Of a stretch of DNA of 10,259 nt, positions 1-7,141 are shown one piece after another. Origin of the DNA: an uncultured Butyricicoccus sp. GTDB taxonomy: Bacteria; Bacillota; Clostridia; Oscillospirales; Butyricicoccaceae. The DNA lies in NCBI GenBank assembly GCA_947575935.1, contig CANPPM010000081.1, forward strand, positions 1 through 10,259, in the 5' to 3' direction. The stretch's first letter is position 1. Each line of letters begins with the position of its first letter. The translations under genes were made by a program, and so were the position numbers. The notes under the pieces are model-generated. The model did not search any database and had not been told where the DNA came from. It saw nothing but the letters and a program-made list of their open reading frames with translations.

Positions 1-73
1 CGACCGTCCCGTCCAGATCCAGCACCCAGGTTTTCCCTAGGGCAGACAGCGTAATTGTATTTTCCACGCTCAT
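1..73 (-). CDS. HAD-superfamily phosphatase, N-terminal fragment (runs off window)
   Basis: Only the first 24 codons are inside the window. They read into a hydrophobic strand ending TWVLDLDGTV, which is the HAD motif I (DxDGT, nucleophile Asp19 and acid/base Asp21), so this is the start of a HAD phosphatase. The ATG overlaps the stop of the upstream isomerase gene as ATGA, and a GGGGAG sits about 9 bases before it. Next to a sugar-phosphate isomerase and a kinase/nucleotidyltransferase, the likely role is removal of a phosphate from a sugar-phosphate intermediate, but this is inference; the cap domain that would hint at the substrate lies outside the window. Confidence 0.8.
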   Translation of the reverse strand, partial: MSVENTITLSALGKTWVLDLDGTV

Positions 74-651
74 TTTAGCAGCTCCCCGATATGCCCGCCC
101 GGGTGGTTCCGCCGGAACTGCTCCAACGAACAGTCCATCTTCCGTGCAATCTCCCATGCGAGCCCCTGCAGCACGATCAGATTGACTGTGGTCGAATTGT
201 TCGGTGCGATATTCCATAAATCACCCTCGTGCGCCAACTCCAGAAGCAGGCAATTTTCCTTCAGCTTTCTGGCGAGTGTGGATTCCTGCGTGAACGACAG
301 CAGCCAAAGCTCTGTCTCCCGCAGCTCCAGCTGCCGGACCAGGTAAAGTGACTCAGCAGTTTCCCCGCTTTTGGTTAATACAATCACCAGATCGCCGTCC
401 CGAACCAGCCCAAGATCCCCATGGATTGCGGAATTGGAATGCATAAACCCCGCATCCAACCCCAAAGAAAGCATGGTTCCAACAAATTTCTCACACACGG
501 GGACGTTTTTTCCGAGGCCGCTGACAATCACCCGGTTCCCCCTCCGCAGCACGGCTGCACAGTGGTCGGCCAAGCGGGAAAATGCCTGCATATCGATGGA
601 TTCCACTGCATGGCTTAAGGTCTGCATGGTCTCCTGAAAATACCGTATCAT
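70..651 (-). CDS. SIS-domain sugar-phosphate isomerase, KpsF/GutQ/KdsD-like, without CBS domains
   Basis: A 193-residue protein made of a single SIS domain. Visible motifs are SGLGKN (44-49), HGDLG (77-81), KSGETAE (94-100), PNNSTT (150-155) and HPGGHIG (183-189). The HGDLG and HPGG signatures are those of the arabinose-5-phosphate isomerase group (KpsF, GutQ, KdsD) rather than GmhA. Family members are usually about 320 residues with two CBS domains; this one ends right after HPGGxxGxxL, so it is the isomerase domain alone. Expected reaction is aldose/ketose interconversion of a phosphorylated sugar in the cytoplasm; the actual substrate is not readable. The start is ATG 651 in an ATGA overlap with the upstream gene, with GGAGG 7 bases before it. 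Its neighbours are a nucleotidyltransferase/kinase and a HAD phosphatase, a set like that of nucleotide-heptose synthesis. Confidence 0.85.
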   Translation of the reverse strand: MIRYFQETMQTLSHAVESIDMQAFSRLADHCAAVLRRGNRVIVSGLGKNVPVCEKFVGTMLSLGLDAGFMHSNSAIHGDLGLVRDGDLVIVLTKSGETAESLYLVRQLELRETELWLLSFTQESTLARKLKENCLLLELAHEGDLWNIAPNNSTTVNLIVLQGLAWEIARKMDCSLEQFRRNHPGGHIGELLK

Positions 652-2156
652 AAGACTTCCTCCAAATAATACAGCCCATTGTAAAATGCGCCGCAGATGG
701 AATCATAATCTTCCCACGCATAAGTGGTCAGGGAAAGCCAAATAATGGCATGAATCAGCTTGATCTGCCGCTCGGAAACCTCCCCTTCCAACATGCGGAA
801 AAACGTTTCTTCCATCTCTTCCCATCCATTTGAATCAATGCGCAGGACTACATCCTGCTCGTTGATTTCCAGCACAAACCGTTTTAAATTAAACTGATCG
901 TAATTCCCGGCAACCGAATAATACAGCTTGGCCCATTCGTATGCCGGATCGCCCAGATAGGGCGTCGTCCCGAAGTATCCCCGCGGATCAATCAGGACGG
1001 GGGAAAGATCCTCATCGCGCAGCATTAGATTGGAAAAGGTGCAGTCACCGTGCAGCAACTGGAAACGCTGCGGATAGTACGCCCGCATCGCTTCCCGCAG
1101 CTCGTCCCAATGAAAAAAGACATTGCGGCACCGGCGCCCGTTTATCGTAATCACCGGCTCGTTAGCAAACGGTACAAGCTCGCGTATCTTTTCTGTCCGC
1201 CGAATGGTTTTATCCAGATACGCATCCTCACAGCTCGCAAAATCTGCCGGAGCCTCCTCCAGTGCATGTACGTCTTTCAGGCATTGGACGACGGCTGACA
1301 GAATACCGCTTTTCTGTTCCCTGCTTAAATCTGTGTATTCATATATATTCCTGCCGTGCACACGCTCCATCTCCAGCGGATCATACGAATAAATTTGGGG
1401 AATGCTGCGAAAATTGGCCCCCGCCACCTTCTGATACCACGCTTTTTCAGAACGTGCGAGCTCCCGCCCCTGCGCGTCAATCCCCTCTTTGACAATCGTA
1501 TGTTCCTTTACGGAAATCCGGTTGAACGGCCTGCACCGGTATTGCGGAAGCCGGGAGTACTCCTCTGCCAATCCATATTCATGCGTCCCATATAACGGCA
1601 GCTCACGAAATGACATCCCCTGGCCCTTCAGCCAACGTACAAATTCACCGCTTTCCGGCACATCCGCAAGCCCTGCTTTGCTGCGGAAGAGAAACAACCC
1701 TGCAACGCCCTGCGTTTCGGAAGGCGTTTCGACCAGCTCTCCATCCATGAAGCTCCACCGGCAGCGGAAGTCTTTGGAAACGCCGAGAAAATCATACTCC
1801 GGCTCGGGCAGCGCAAACCCTGCGGGCAGCACCAGATCGGACCAGATCAACAGGAAGGGCGTTTGGTCGGGAACCGCCGCCAGCGCCTCCCGCAGCCCCG
1901 CACAGGTACCGGTGTTCCCAGCGCCCTCCACAAGGGTATAATTTACCTCCGCAAACGCCGCCAGATATCGTTTCAGCACATCGTATTGATAATCGCCGAT
2001 CACAATGAATTGTTTATCGGGGTAGGCACGGAACAGGTGAAACAGCATAGGCAGGTTTTGGACCGGGACCAGCGCCTTTGGCTTGTTCCGGGTCAGCTGC
2101 TTCATCCGGGTGCCCTTGCCTCCGGCCTGTACGATGATATGGGATATTTCCTTCAT
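648..2156 (-). CDS. Bifunctional sugar nucleotidyltransferase + APH/choline-kinase-fold kinase
   Basis: A 502-residue two-domain protein. Residues 1-about 235 are a nucleotidyltransferase of the GlmU/LicC/MurU type: a glycine-rich loop VQAGGKGTRM (9-18), KPKALV (25-30) and a metal-binding SD (106-107). Residues about 240-502 are an APH/choline-kinase fold: ERVHGRNIYEY hinge (264-274), Brenner motif HGDCTFSN (369-376) and IDPRG (389-393) in place of the usual DFG/IDW aspartate segment, then GDPAYEWAKL. The reading frame is open further upstream to 2339, but ATG 2156 has AAAGGA 7 bases before it and starts exactly at the family's first strand, while an earlier start would overlap the upstream gene. 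The likely activity is phosphorylation of a sugar or small alcohol followed by transfer of an NMP. Known parallels are LicA/LicC (choline) and AmgK/MurU (amino sugars); the substrate is unresolved. It overlaps the isomerase gene by ATGA. Confidence 0.85.
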   Translation of the reverse strand: MKEISHIIVQAGGKGTRMKQLTRNKPKALVPVQNLPMLFHLFRAYPDKQFIVIGDYQYDVLKRYLAAFAEVNYTLVEGAGNTGTCAGLREALAAVPDQTPFLLIWSDLVLPAGFALPEPEYDFLGVSKDFRCRWSFMDGELVETPSETQGVAGLFLFRSKAGLADVPESGEFVRWLKGQGMSFRELPLYGTHEYGLAEEYSRLPQYRCRPFNRISVKEHTIVKEGIDAQGRELARSEKAWYQKVAGANFRSIPQIYSYDPLEMERVHGRNIYEYTDLSREQKSGILSAVVQCLKDVHALEEAPADFASCEDAYLDKTIRRTEKIRELVPFANEPVITINGRRCRNVFFHWDELREAMRAYYPQRFQLLHGDCTFSNLMLRDEDLSPVLIDPRGYFGTTPYLGDPAYEWAKLYYSVAGNYDQFNLKRFVLEINEQDVVLRIDSNGWEEMEETFFRMLEGEVSERQIKLIHAIIWLSLTTYAWEDYDSICGAFYNGLYYLEEVL

Positions 2157-2178
2157 AAGTATTTCCTTTCTGACAGGC

Positions 2179-4047
2179 TCAGCGCCATATGACGAACCGT
2201 TTGAAGCCCCGAAGCCATTTTTTATGCCGCACATAAAACCGATAGCACCATTGGGGCACCGGGATGCGTCCGAAAGCATACGCTTTTTGCGGTGCAGCCG
2301 CGGTATTCCTTTGATCAAGCTCCAGGATAATTTCCTCACAGATATCCGACCGGTTGAACATGCTGTTCAGAGAATAAATAAAAAACACGGCGTGAGACGG
2401 ATAAAAAACATGAAGCTCTTTCCCGCGGGACGCCAGCAGCTCCGCAATCCCGCTGCGCATGCAATATATGCTATGGCAGTGCATCCCCAGCAGGAACGCC
2501 TCTTCGGCGGTCAGTTCTATGTAATGCGTACCCGATACGGTATTTTCCCTATCCTGTACACAGGAGAGGATTATAAATCCCTCTTCCCGCAGCTCTTTCG
2601 CTTTCTTCTTCCATACGCGATTGGAAATCCGCTGTAACGTAATGGATTCCGGAAAGAACAGTATCATTTTTTCCAGGTTGCCGAACCGCTCCGCCCTTCT
2701 TCTCAATGCGTCCGGAAGCGGCGCGGCCTGAGAGGGGAGCCTGTAAACACAATCCTGCCGCAGTCCATAATACTCCAGCAGCCACGGATAATAAGGAACG
2801 GTGGAATACTGGAAGCGAATCGGATTGTAATAGTTTACGGATTCCGGATGCGCAAAGGGATGCGTGACATAAATCCGCCCTTTTTCCGGATCGGGGCACC
2901 GCGTACCCAGCGCCTCCAGCTTTACGTTTTGCAGATCAACACAAAGTACGTCCTGAATCCCGTAAAGCTTCGGAATAAACTGCTGTTCTTCTCTTACCAG
3001 CAGGACAACCTCCCCGCGGAGTACCTTTTCCAACTCTGGTTTCACAGCGCAGATCATCATGGTGTGCCCTAAGCCGCCGTTGCAAAGATAATAATATTTT
3101 TCTTCCGACAGCTTCTGCTCACAGACAAGCAGAAGGTTGTCCTGACCGCCGGTAAGCTCGTCCGGAGTTAACATCCGCCTTTTATAATATTCCGCAGAAC
3201 GGATTAACGGCGTTTCACTGTTCTCAAACAGCTGCAGACGGAAGCCGATTTGAAGCATGCAGTCAGAAAATATTTTTTCAGCAATCAGATTGTTTGTCTG
3301 CCGGTTAAAGTCAATCGCGCCCTGCAAAAAATCATTCAGAAAAGTAACCGGCGATTTCCCAGAGCAGACGCCTTTGCCCGTGCGCACATAAGCGCTCATC
3401 GGCATATCAATATAATAATAATCGCCCTGAAGCATCAGATAATAAAACTGTGAAAAATCGAAAAGAAAGGCTTCCTTATATTTCACCTCGTCCAATTTCA
3501 TCGCCGACGACCGGATCATCCGCGCAGAACCGTAGGGGATATACCCCCCCGTTTTCACAGAAACAAAATCTTTATACGTAAAAATAGATTTCTTTTTTAG
3601 AAGGTCTGCGGTCATTGCAGTAGAACCCTCTTCGTACTCCCGAAAGGACTCCCCCTCAGAGAACAAATAGGTATCATGCCCGCAAAAACTACACTCCGGA
3701 TGTCTTTCCAACGCCTGGATTTGCAGCTCAATTTTTTTGGGATTGCAGTAAAAGTCGTCTCCTTCCAGCAGCACGCAATACGGCGTATCGACAGAAGAAA
3801 ATGCATTCCAGTAATTGGTCTGCGCGCCCTGGTTTTCTTCTGCAATGTATGGATAAATAAGATCCGGGTATTTTTTGGCATACTGGTATATCACATCTTT
3901 GGTGCCGTCTTGAGAGCCGTCATCAAATGCATGAATTTTATATCTATATTTTGAATCCTGCTCTAAAATAGAATCCAATGCACGTGCAATTGTTCTCTGA
4001 TGGTTGTATGAAATCAGCAGTATGGTGCACATCAATTGATTCTGCAT
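2179..4047 (-). CDS. Chimeric glycosyltransferase: GT2 domain fused to a GT9-like GT-B domain
   Basis: A 622-residue protein. Residues 5-about 230 are a GT-A family 2 glycosyltransferase: TILLISYNHQRTIARALDSI at the start, DDGSQDGT (42-49) and EGDD (95-98), the nucleotide-sugar/metal site. After a linker, residues about 316-577 closely match the whole neighbouring 274-residue protein, including the identical string ENTVSGTHY (501-509) and FYP near 548. This second domain resembles GT9 heptosyltransferase-like GT-B proteins, but the loop that reads GLGDTML in the neighbour is GLGHTMM here (His328 for Asp). A basic tail, KKWLRGFKRF (609-618), closes the protein and could touch the membrane. Start ATG 4047 follows GGGGAGAGGA, 12 bases after the upstream stop. 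A run of seven G lies in the coding strand at 3544-3550. The GT2 call is firm; the second domain's family is inferred. Confidence 0.85.
   Translation of the reverse strand: MQNQLMCTILLISYNHQRTIARALDSILEQDSKYRYKIHAFDDGSQDGTKDVIYQYAKKYPDLIYPYIAEENQGAQTNYWNAFSSVDTPYCVLLEGDDFYCNPKKIELQIQALERHPECSFCGHDTYLFSEGESFREYEEGSTAMTADLLKKKSIFTYKDFVSVKTGGYIPYGSARMIRSSAMKLDEVKYKEAFLFDFSQFYYLMLQGDYYYIDMPMSAYVRTGKGVCSGKSPVTFLNDFLQGAIDFNRQTNNLIAEKIFSDCMLQIGFRLQLFENSETPLIRSAEYYKRRMLTPDELTGGQDNLLLVCEQKLSEEKYYYLCNGGLGHTMMICAVKPELEKVLRGEVVLLVREEQQFIPKLYGIQDVLCVDLQNVKLEALGTRCPDPEKGRIYVTHPFAHPESVNYYNPIRFQYSTVPYYPWLLEYYGLRQDCVYRLPSQAAPLPDALRRRAERFGNLEKMILFFPESITLQRISNRVWKKKAKELREEGFIILSCVQDRENTVSGTHYIELTAEEAFLLGMHCHSIYCMRSGIAELLASRGKELHVFYPSHAVFFIYSLNSMFNRSDICEEIILELDQRNTAAAPQKAYAFGRIPVPQWCYRFYVRHKKWLRGFKRFVIWR
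3544..3550 (-). repeat. G7 homopolymer inside the GT2/GT9-like fusion gene
   Basis: Seven consecutive C on the plus strand, G on the coding strand, encode part of TGGYIP at residues 167-171 in the GT2 domain. A one-base change would truncate the protein. The length is at the low end for slippage-prone tracts. Confidence 0.5.
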
Positions 4048-4059
4048 GTCCTCTCCCCT

Positions 4060-4884
4060 TCACTCAGGTAATATAATTTGTTCATCAATGTCCGCGCCCG
4101 GAAACATCGCATTCATTTCATAAAGGAAAAAAGTATTGTGGCGGGGATAAAAGACATGCAGCCCCGGCCCCTTTTCCGAAATCAAATCACAGAGCCCACT
4201 TCGCACCGAATACGCCGAATGGCATTTCATACAAAGCGCGACTGCATCGGAAGAAGCCATCTCAACATAATGCGTACCTGAAACCGTATTTTCCGGATTT
4301 ATAACGTTTGAAACAACTGTAAGCCCCTTCTGATAAAGCCTGTCTGCAAGCTCCTTCCAAAAATAAGATGGAAGCGGCGGCACCGAAACCGCTTCCGGGC
4401 TTAACACCGCAATCCGGTTCAACGGAGCCAGCTGCGCACACCTGTCCGCCACTGGCTTGCGAAGTTCAGGATAATGTAACGGGTATCTCAGCCGACAATA
4501 CTCTTCAATCCCCAGGAACTGTTTGAACCATGTCAAGAAGCGGATCGTCGAGGTATAATCATATACTGGCTTAAAAAATTCCCATAATTCCGGATGTTTG
4601 CACGGATGGGCGGCATAAATCATTCCTTTTTTGGGAACCGGATCCGAATGTTTTTCAAGAAAGCTAGCTGAAATGTCTTTTCCAATGACCCACGCATCTG
4701 TAATATCGTACATAGGGGGTACGAACGCATGGGTCGGCTTTACAATCAGACGGATTGGCGCCTGATATTTCAGCTCAAGCGCATACATATAGCCACATGT
4801 CAGCATCGTGTCACCCAAGCCGGCGCAGCATTCAAAATAATAGGTATTTCTATCCAACATTTGTTCCTGTGGAATAAAAATCAC
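4060..4884 (-). CDS. GT9-like (heptosyltransferase-type GT-B) putative glycosyltransferase
   Basis: A 274-residue protein that opens with a Rossmann strand and glycine loop, ECCAGLGDTML (18-28), like the GDxL loop of GT9 heptosyltransferases, where the Asp is the catalytic base (Asp13 in WaaC). Asp25 would be that residue here. The second half has LSPEAV (161-166), ENTVSGTHY (198-206), HSAYSVRSGLCDL (222-234) and LHVFYP (242-247), in the region where GT-B enzymes bind the nucleotide sugar. Nearly its whole length is paralogous to the C-terminal half of the next gene. The GTG at 4884 is chosen because GGAGGG lies 8 bases upstream and it starts 3 bases after the previous stop; ATG 4860 is an alternative. 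At 274 residues it is shorter than typical GT9 enzymes (about 320-350), so the family assignment is tentative. No signal peptide or membrane segment is seen. Confidence 0.7.
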   Translation of the reverse strand: MIFIPQEQMLDRNTYYFECCAGLGDTMLTCGYMYALELKYQAPIRLIVKPTHAFVPPMYDITDAWVIGKDISASFLEKHSDPVPKKGMIYAAHPCKHPELWEFFKPVYDYTSTIRFLTWFKQFLGIEEYCRLRYPLHYPELRKPVADRCAQLAPLNRIAVLSPEAVSVPPLPSYFWKELADRLYQKGLTVVSNVINPENTVSGTHYVEMASSDAVALCMKCHSAYSVRSGLCDLISEKGPGLHVFYPRHNTFFLYEMNAMFPGADIDEQIILPE

Positions 4885-4887
4885 ACC

Positions 4888-6183
4888 TTATACCCTCCAG
4901 TCCAGCAGTACTTCGATTCCGTCTACATCAAAAACCGGAATCTGAAAGCAGTCATGGACCGCCTTTCGTTCTGCAAAAGAATTATCAATAAAAATCGCAC
5001 CCTCCGGCTGGATACAATCTGTTTTTCTTTGGTCAAAGGAGATGGAGCGAATCTCTGTAAACAGCTCTGCCGCAATACAGCATTTGTGCAGGTATGCTTC
5101 CGCGCTTTCTTCATGGTCAAACGCATGCCGGGTCAGCAGCGTGACCGGCACCCCCTGATTTTGGCACTGGTAAACAAACCGGATCGCATTCAGACACACC
5201 TTTCCATCCACCGTCAGGGTATCGTCCAAATCCAAATAAACCTTTTTATATGCGTAATCCATTCGATAACGGGCAATCAGGGTGCGGTCTGCCGTAACCC
5301 GGTAATCATTGCAGAAAACGCTGATCTCCCGCCCGACCGCCGTGTAAACACTCAGCAGCGGCAGATTGACCCCCCGGGCGCGGGTGAGGCACATCGTGCC
5401 GGAACATCTGGTCGAAATCTCCATCAGTTTCAGCGCTCCGTCCGCAGCTTTTCGGATCTGGAAATACCAGAGCCCCAAAAAGTGGAGCCTAGCATTAATC
5501 GTTTCGGCAATCGCCCGAATTTCGTCAGTGAGCGGCTCACTGGAACCGTTCACTGTCATCCCCGCAAGGATGCGTTTGCGCGATCTCGGGTAAGCGCCGC
5601 GCAGCTTGCCGTCTCGGTCCGTAATGCAGTCGACCGTAAATTCTTCCCCAGGAAGGTATTCACAGATCACCATCTCCGCCCAATCCACATGGCTCGGGAT
5701 ATCCTCCGGGCCATTCAGAAGGAATGCGCCGACCGCCCCCTGTCCCTCTCGCGGTTTCACGAAAACGGGATACCGGGAAACCTCCGTATCAATACGGGGA
5801 CAAAAACTGCAGTCCTGGAACAGCGCAAAGGTCTTCTGTTTATCCCGGCATATCCCTGAAGTCCGCGCGTCCGCCACAATGACCTTTGCATGGATCTCCG
5901 GCTGGTGATTTGACAGAAATTCCGCCACCGTATCATGGGTAGGAAAAATCACGTCAATTTCCTTCTCCGCAATCAGCCGGTTCAGCGCGTCCATGAATGC
6001 CGGATCTGAAATCACCGGAAGGCCCGCGGTATAATCCCGAAACACGTATCCTCCATGACGGTCATACGAGGACGCGCCGTACAGGCGAATATTGACACAG
6101 GCAGACAATGCGTCGTGCAGCTCAACGGCGTTGACCTCCCCGGCCGGAAAAACCAAAACCCCTATTTTATCATTTCGTGTCAC
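4888..6183 (-). CDS. ATP-grasp ligase fused to a C-terminal HAD domain
   Basis: A 431-residue fusion. Residues 6-about 300 are an ATP-grasp enzyme of the CarB/biotin-carboxylase-like type: pre-ATP-grasp Rossmann part, then PVFVKPREGQGAVG (139-152, ATP-binding Lys143), CEYLPGEEFTVD (174-185) and MEISTR (254-259, metal-binding Glu255). Residues 313-431 are a compact HAD domain: YLDLDDT (316-322, Asp318/Asp320), LLT (349-351), RK (386-387) and IFIDNSFAER (397-406). ATP-grasp enzymes join a carboxylate to an amine via an acyl phosphate; together with the adjacent aminotransferase this suggests an amide or amino-acid-like decoration of the glycan, which is inference. The start is GTG 6183, with AAGGAG 7 bases upstream; the frame stays open to 6357 but that stretch overlaps the upstream gene and lacks family character. 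The gap to the upstream stop is 16 bases. Confidence 0.8.
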   Translation of the reverse strand: MTRNDKIGVLVFPAGEVNAVELHDALSACVNIRLYGASSYDRHGGYVFRDYTAGLPVISDPAFMDALNRLIAEKEIDVIFPTHDTVAEFLSNHQPEIHAKVIVADARTSGICRDKQKTFALFQDCSFCPRIDTEVSRYPVFVKPREGQGAVGAFLLNGPEDIPSHVDWAEMVICEYLPGEEFTVDCITDRDGKLRGAYPRSRKRILAGMTVNGSSEPLTDEIRAIAETINARLHFLGLWYFQIRKAADGALKLMEISTRCSGTMCLTRARGVNLPLLSVYTAVGREISVFCNDYRVTADRTLIARYRMDYAYKKVYLDLDDTLTVDGKVCLNAIRFVYQCQNQGVPVTLLTRHAFDHEESAEAYLHKCCIAAELFTEIRSISFDQRKTDCIQPEGAIFIDNSFAERKAVHDCFQIPVFDVDGIEVLLDWRV

Positions 6184-6199
6184 AAACGTTCTCCTTACA

Positions 6200-7141
6200 T
6201 TACAGATTTCTGAGGATGCATTCTGAAATCCGGCGCATCTCATAACTTCCATATCGCTGGTCAATCGGAAGCGGCAGCAGGCAGCGCTCCATATATTTGC
6301 CGGTATCCGGATCCATCTGCCCATTCCAGAATGTTGGAACAAAGATATTTTCCGCAATCAATTTTTCCCGAAGCCCCTCTTTGCGGCAGAGAAACGGATA
6401 TGCCATCGGCACATCGGTCCCCCCGATTGCCCCGCGCCATTCATTGATACCGCCAAGCGCCGCCTGAAGCGCCATATAGTTGGAGCGGCGGATTTCCGCG
6501 CAGCGGTTGTACGCAATGCCTCGCAGCAACGTTTGCGTCAATTTCGACATCACCTTCACCGGCTCCCCACACAGACGATTTTCGTTTTGAAGGAACGCCG
6601 GATAACCAGGCTGCGGCCCCAGCTCTATCCGCGTGAGAAGGTGGGAAACGCGGCCTGCCGAGGTATCCTCATCCAAGCCCTCCAATGCAGCTCCCGACGC
6701 AAAAAGATACGCCCCATCCGGAACGCCAAAAAACTTCCTTGCGGAATTAAAGCTTGCAAACCCTATCGGTATACTGAAAAAGCTTTGTGAACCGTCCGTG
6801 ATCAGCCGCGGGTATTTTTGTGCGAGCCGGCTGGCATTTTCCGTACACACGCCCAGATAATTCGTATATAAAATATATGCCTCCCTCGGGAATTCGGAAA
6901 CCGGCATCAGATCCCGGTCTACCGAATAATATTCCATTTCACAGCGTTCCGACCGAACCGCATCCCACACAACGGGACAGGTATACCGAGGCGCATATAG
7001 CTTGCGGATATGGAATGTCCGAATCAGATGCCGCAGGCAATTCCTCGCAGTGTTGATCCGAAGCGCATCCTGCCAGTATTCCGTCCCATCAAATGTTTCC
7101 AGTTCAAAATAGCCCCCGATTGGCCGTGCCGGTTCCCTCAT
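6200..7141 (-). CDS. Short DegT/DnrJ/EryC1/StrS-type PLP aminotransferase
   Basis: A 313-residue member of the DegT/StrS sugar aminotransferase fold. Visible residues are a PLP-ring-stacking TDGSQSFF segment (115-122, Asp116 to the pyridine nitrogen) and FNSARKFFGVPDGAYLF (131-147), in which Lys136 is the expected Schiff-base lysine. The family is usually 360-400 residues, so this is a shortened branch; the trimmed part is mostly in the C-terminal small domain. It may transfer an amine to a keto-sugar or to a smaller carbonyl compound. The ATG at 7141 overlaps the glycosyltransferase stop as ATGA and has GAGGA 6 bases upstream. Its position directly before an ATP-grasp gene suggests the new amine could be that enzyme's acceptor, which is inference. 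Confidence 0.8.
   Translation of the reverse strand: MREPARPIGGYFELETFDGTEYWQDALRINTARNCLRHLIRTFHIRKLYAPRYTCPVVWDAVRSERCEMEYYSVDRDLMPVSEFPREAYILYTNYLGVCTENASRLAQKYPRLITDGSQSFFSIPIGFASFNSARKFFGVPDGAYLFASGAALEGLDEDTSAGRVSHLLTRIELGPQPGYPAFLQNENRLCGEPVKVMSKLTQTLLRGIAYNRCAEIRRSNYMALQAALGGINEWRGAIGGTDVPMAYPFLCRKEGLREKLIAENIFVPTFWNGQMDPDTGKYMERCLLPLPIDQRYGSYEMRRISECILRNL

Noticed and set aside
2157..2339. N-terminal extension of the nucleotidyltransferase-kinase frame
   Set aside because: The extra 61 residues overlap the upstream gene and lack family character; ATG 2156 has its own ribosome binding site and begins at the family's first strand.
4729..5859. A 376-codon plus-strand open frame
   Set aside because: It lies antisense to the ATP-grasp/HAD gene and the start of the GT9-like gene, has no recognisable domain or good ribosome binding site, and its residue make-up looks like a reverse-strand shadow.
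6184..6357. N-terminal extension of the ATP-grasp frame
   Set aside because: It overlaps the end of the aminotransferase gene; GTG 6183 with AAGGAG 7 bases upstream is a better start.
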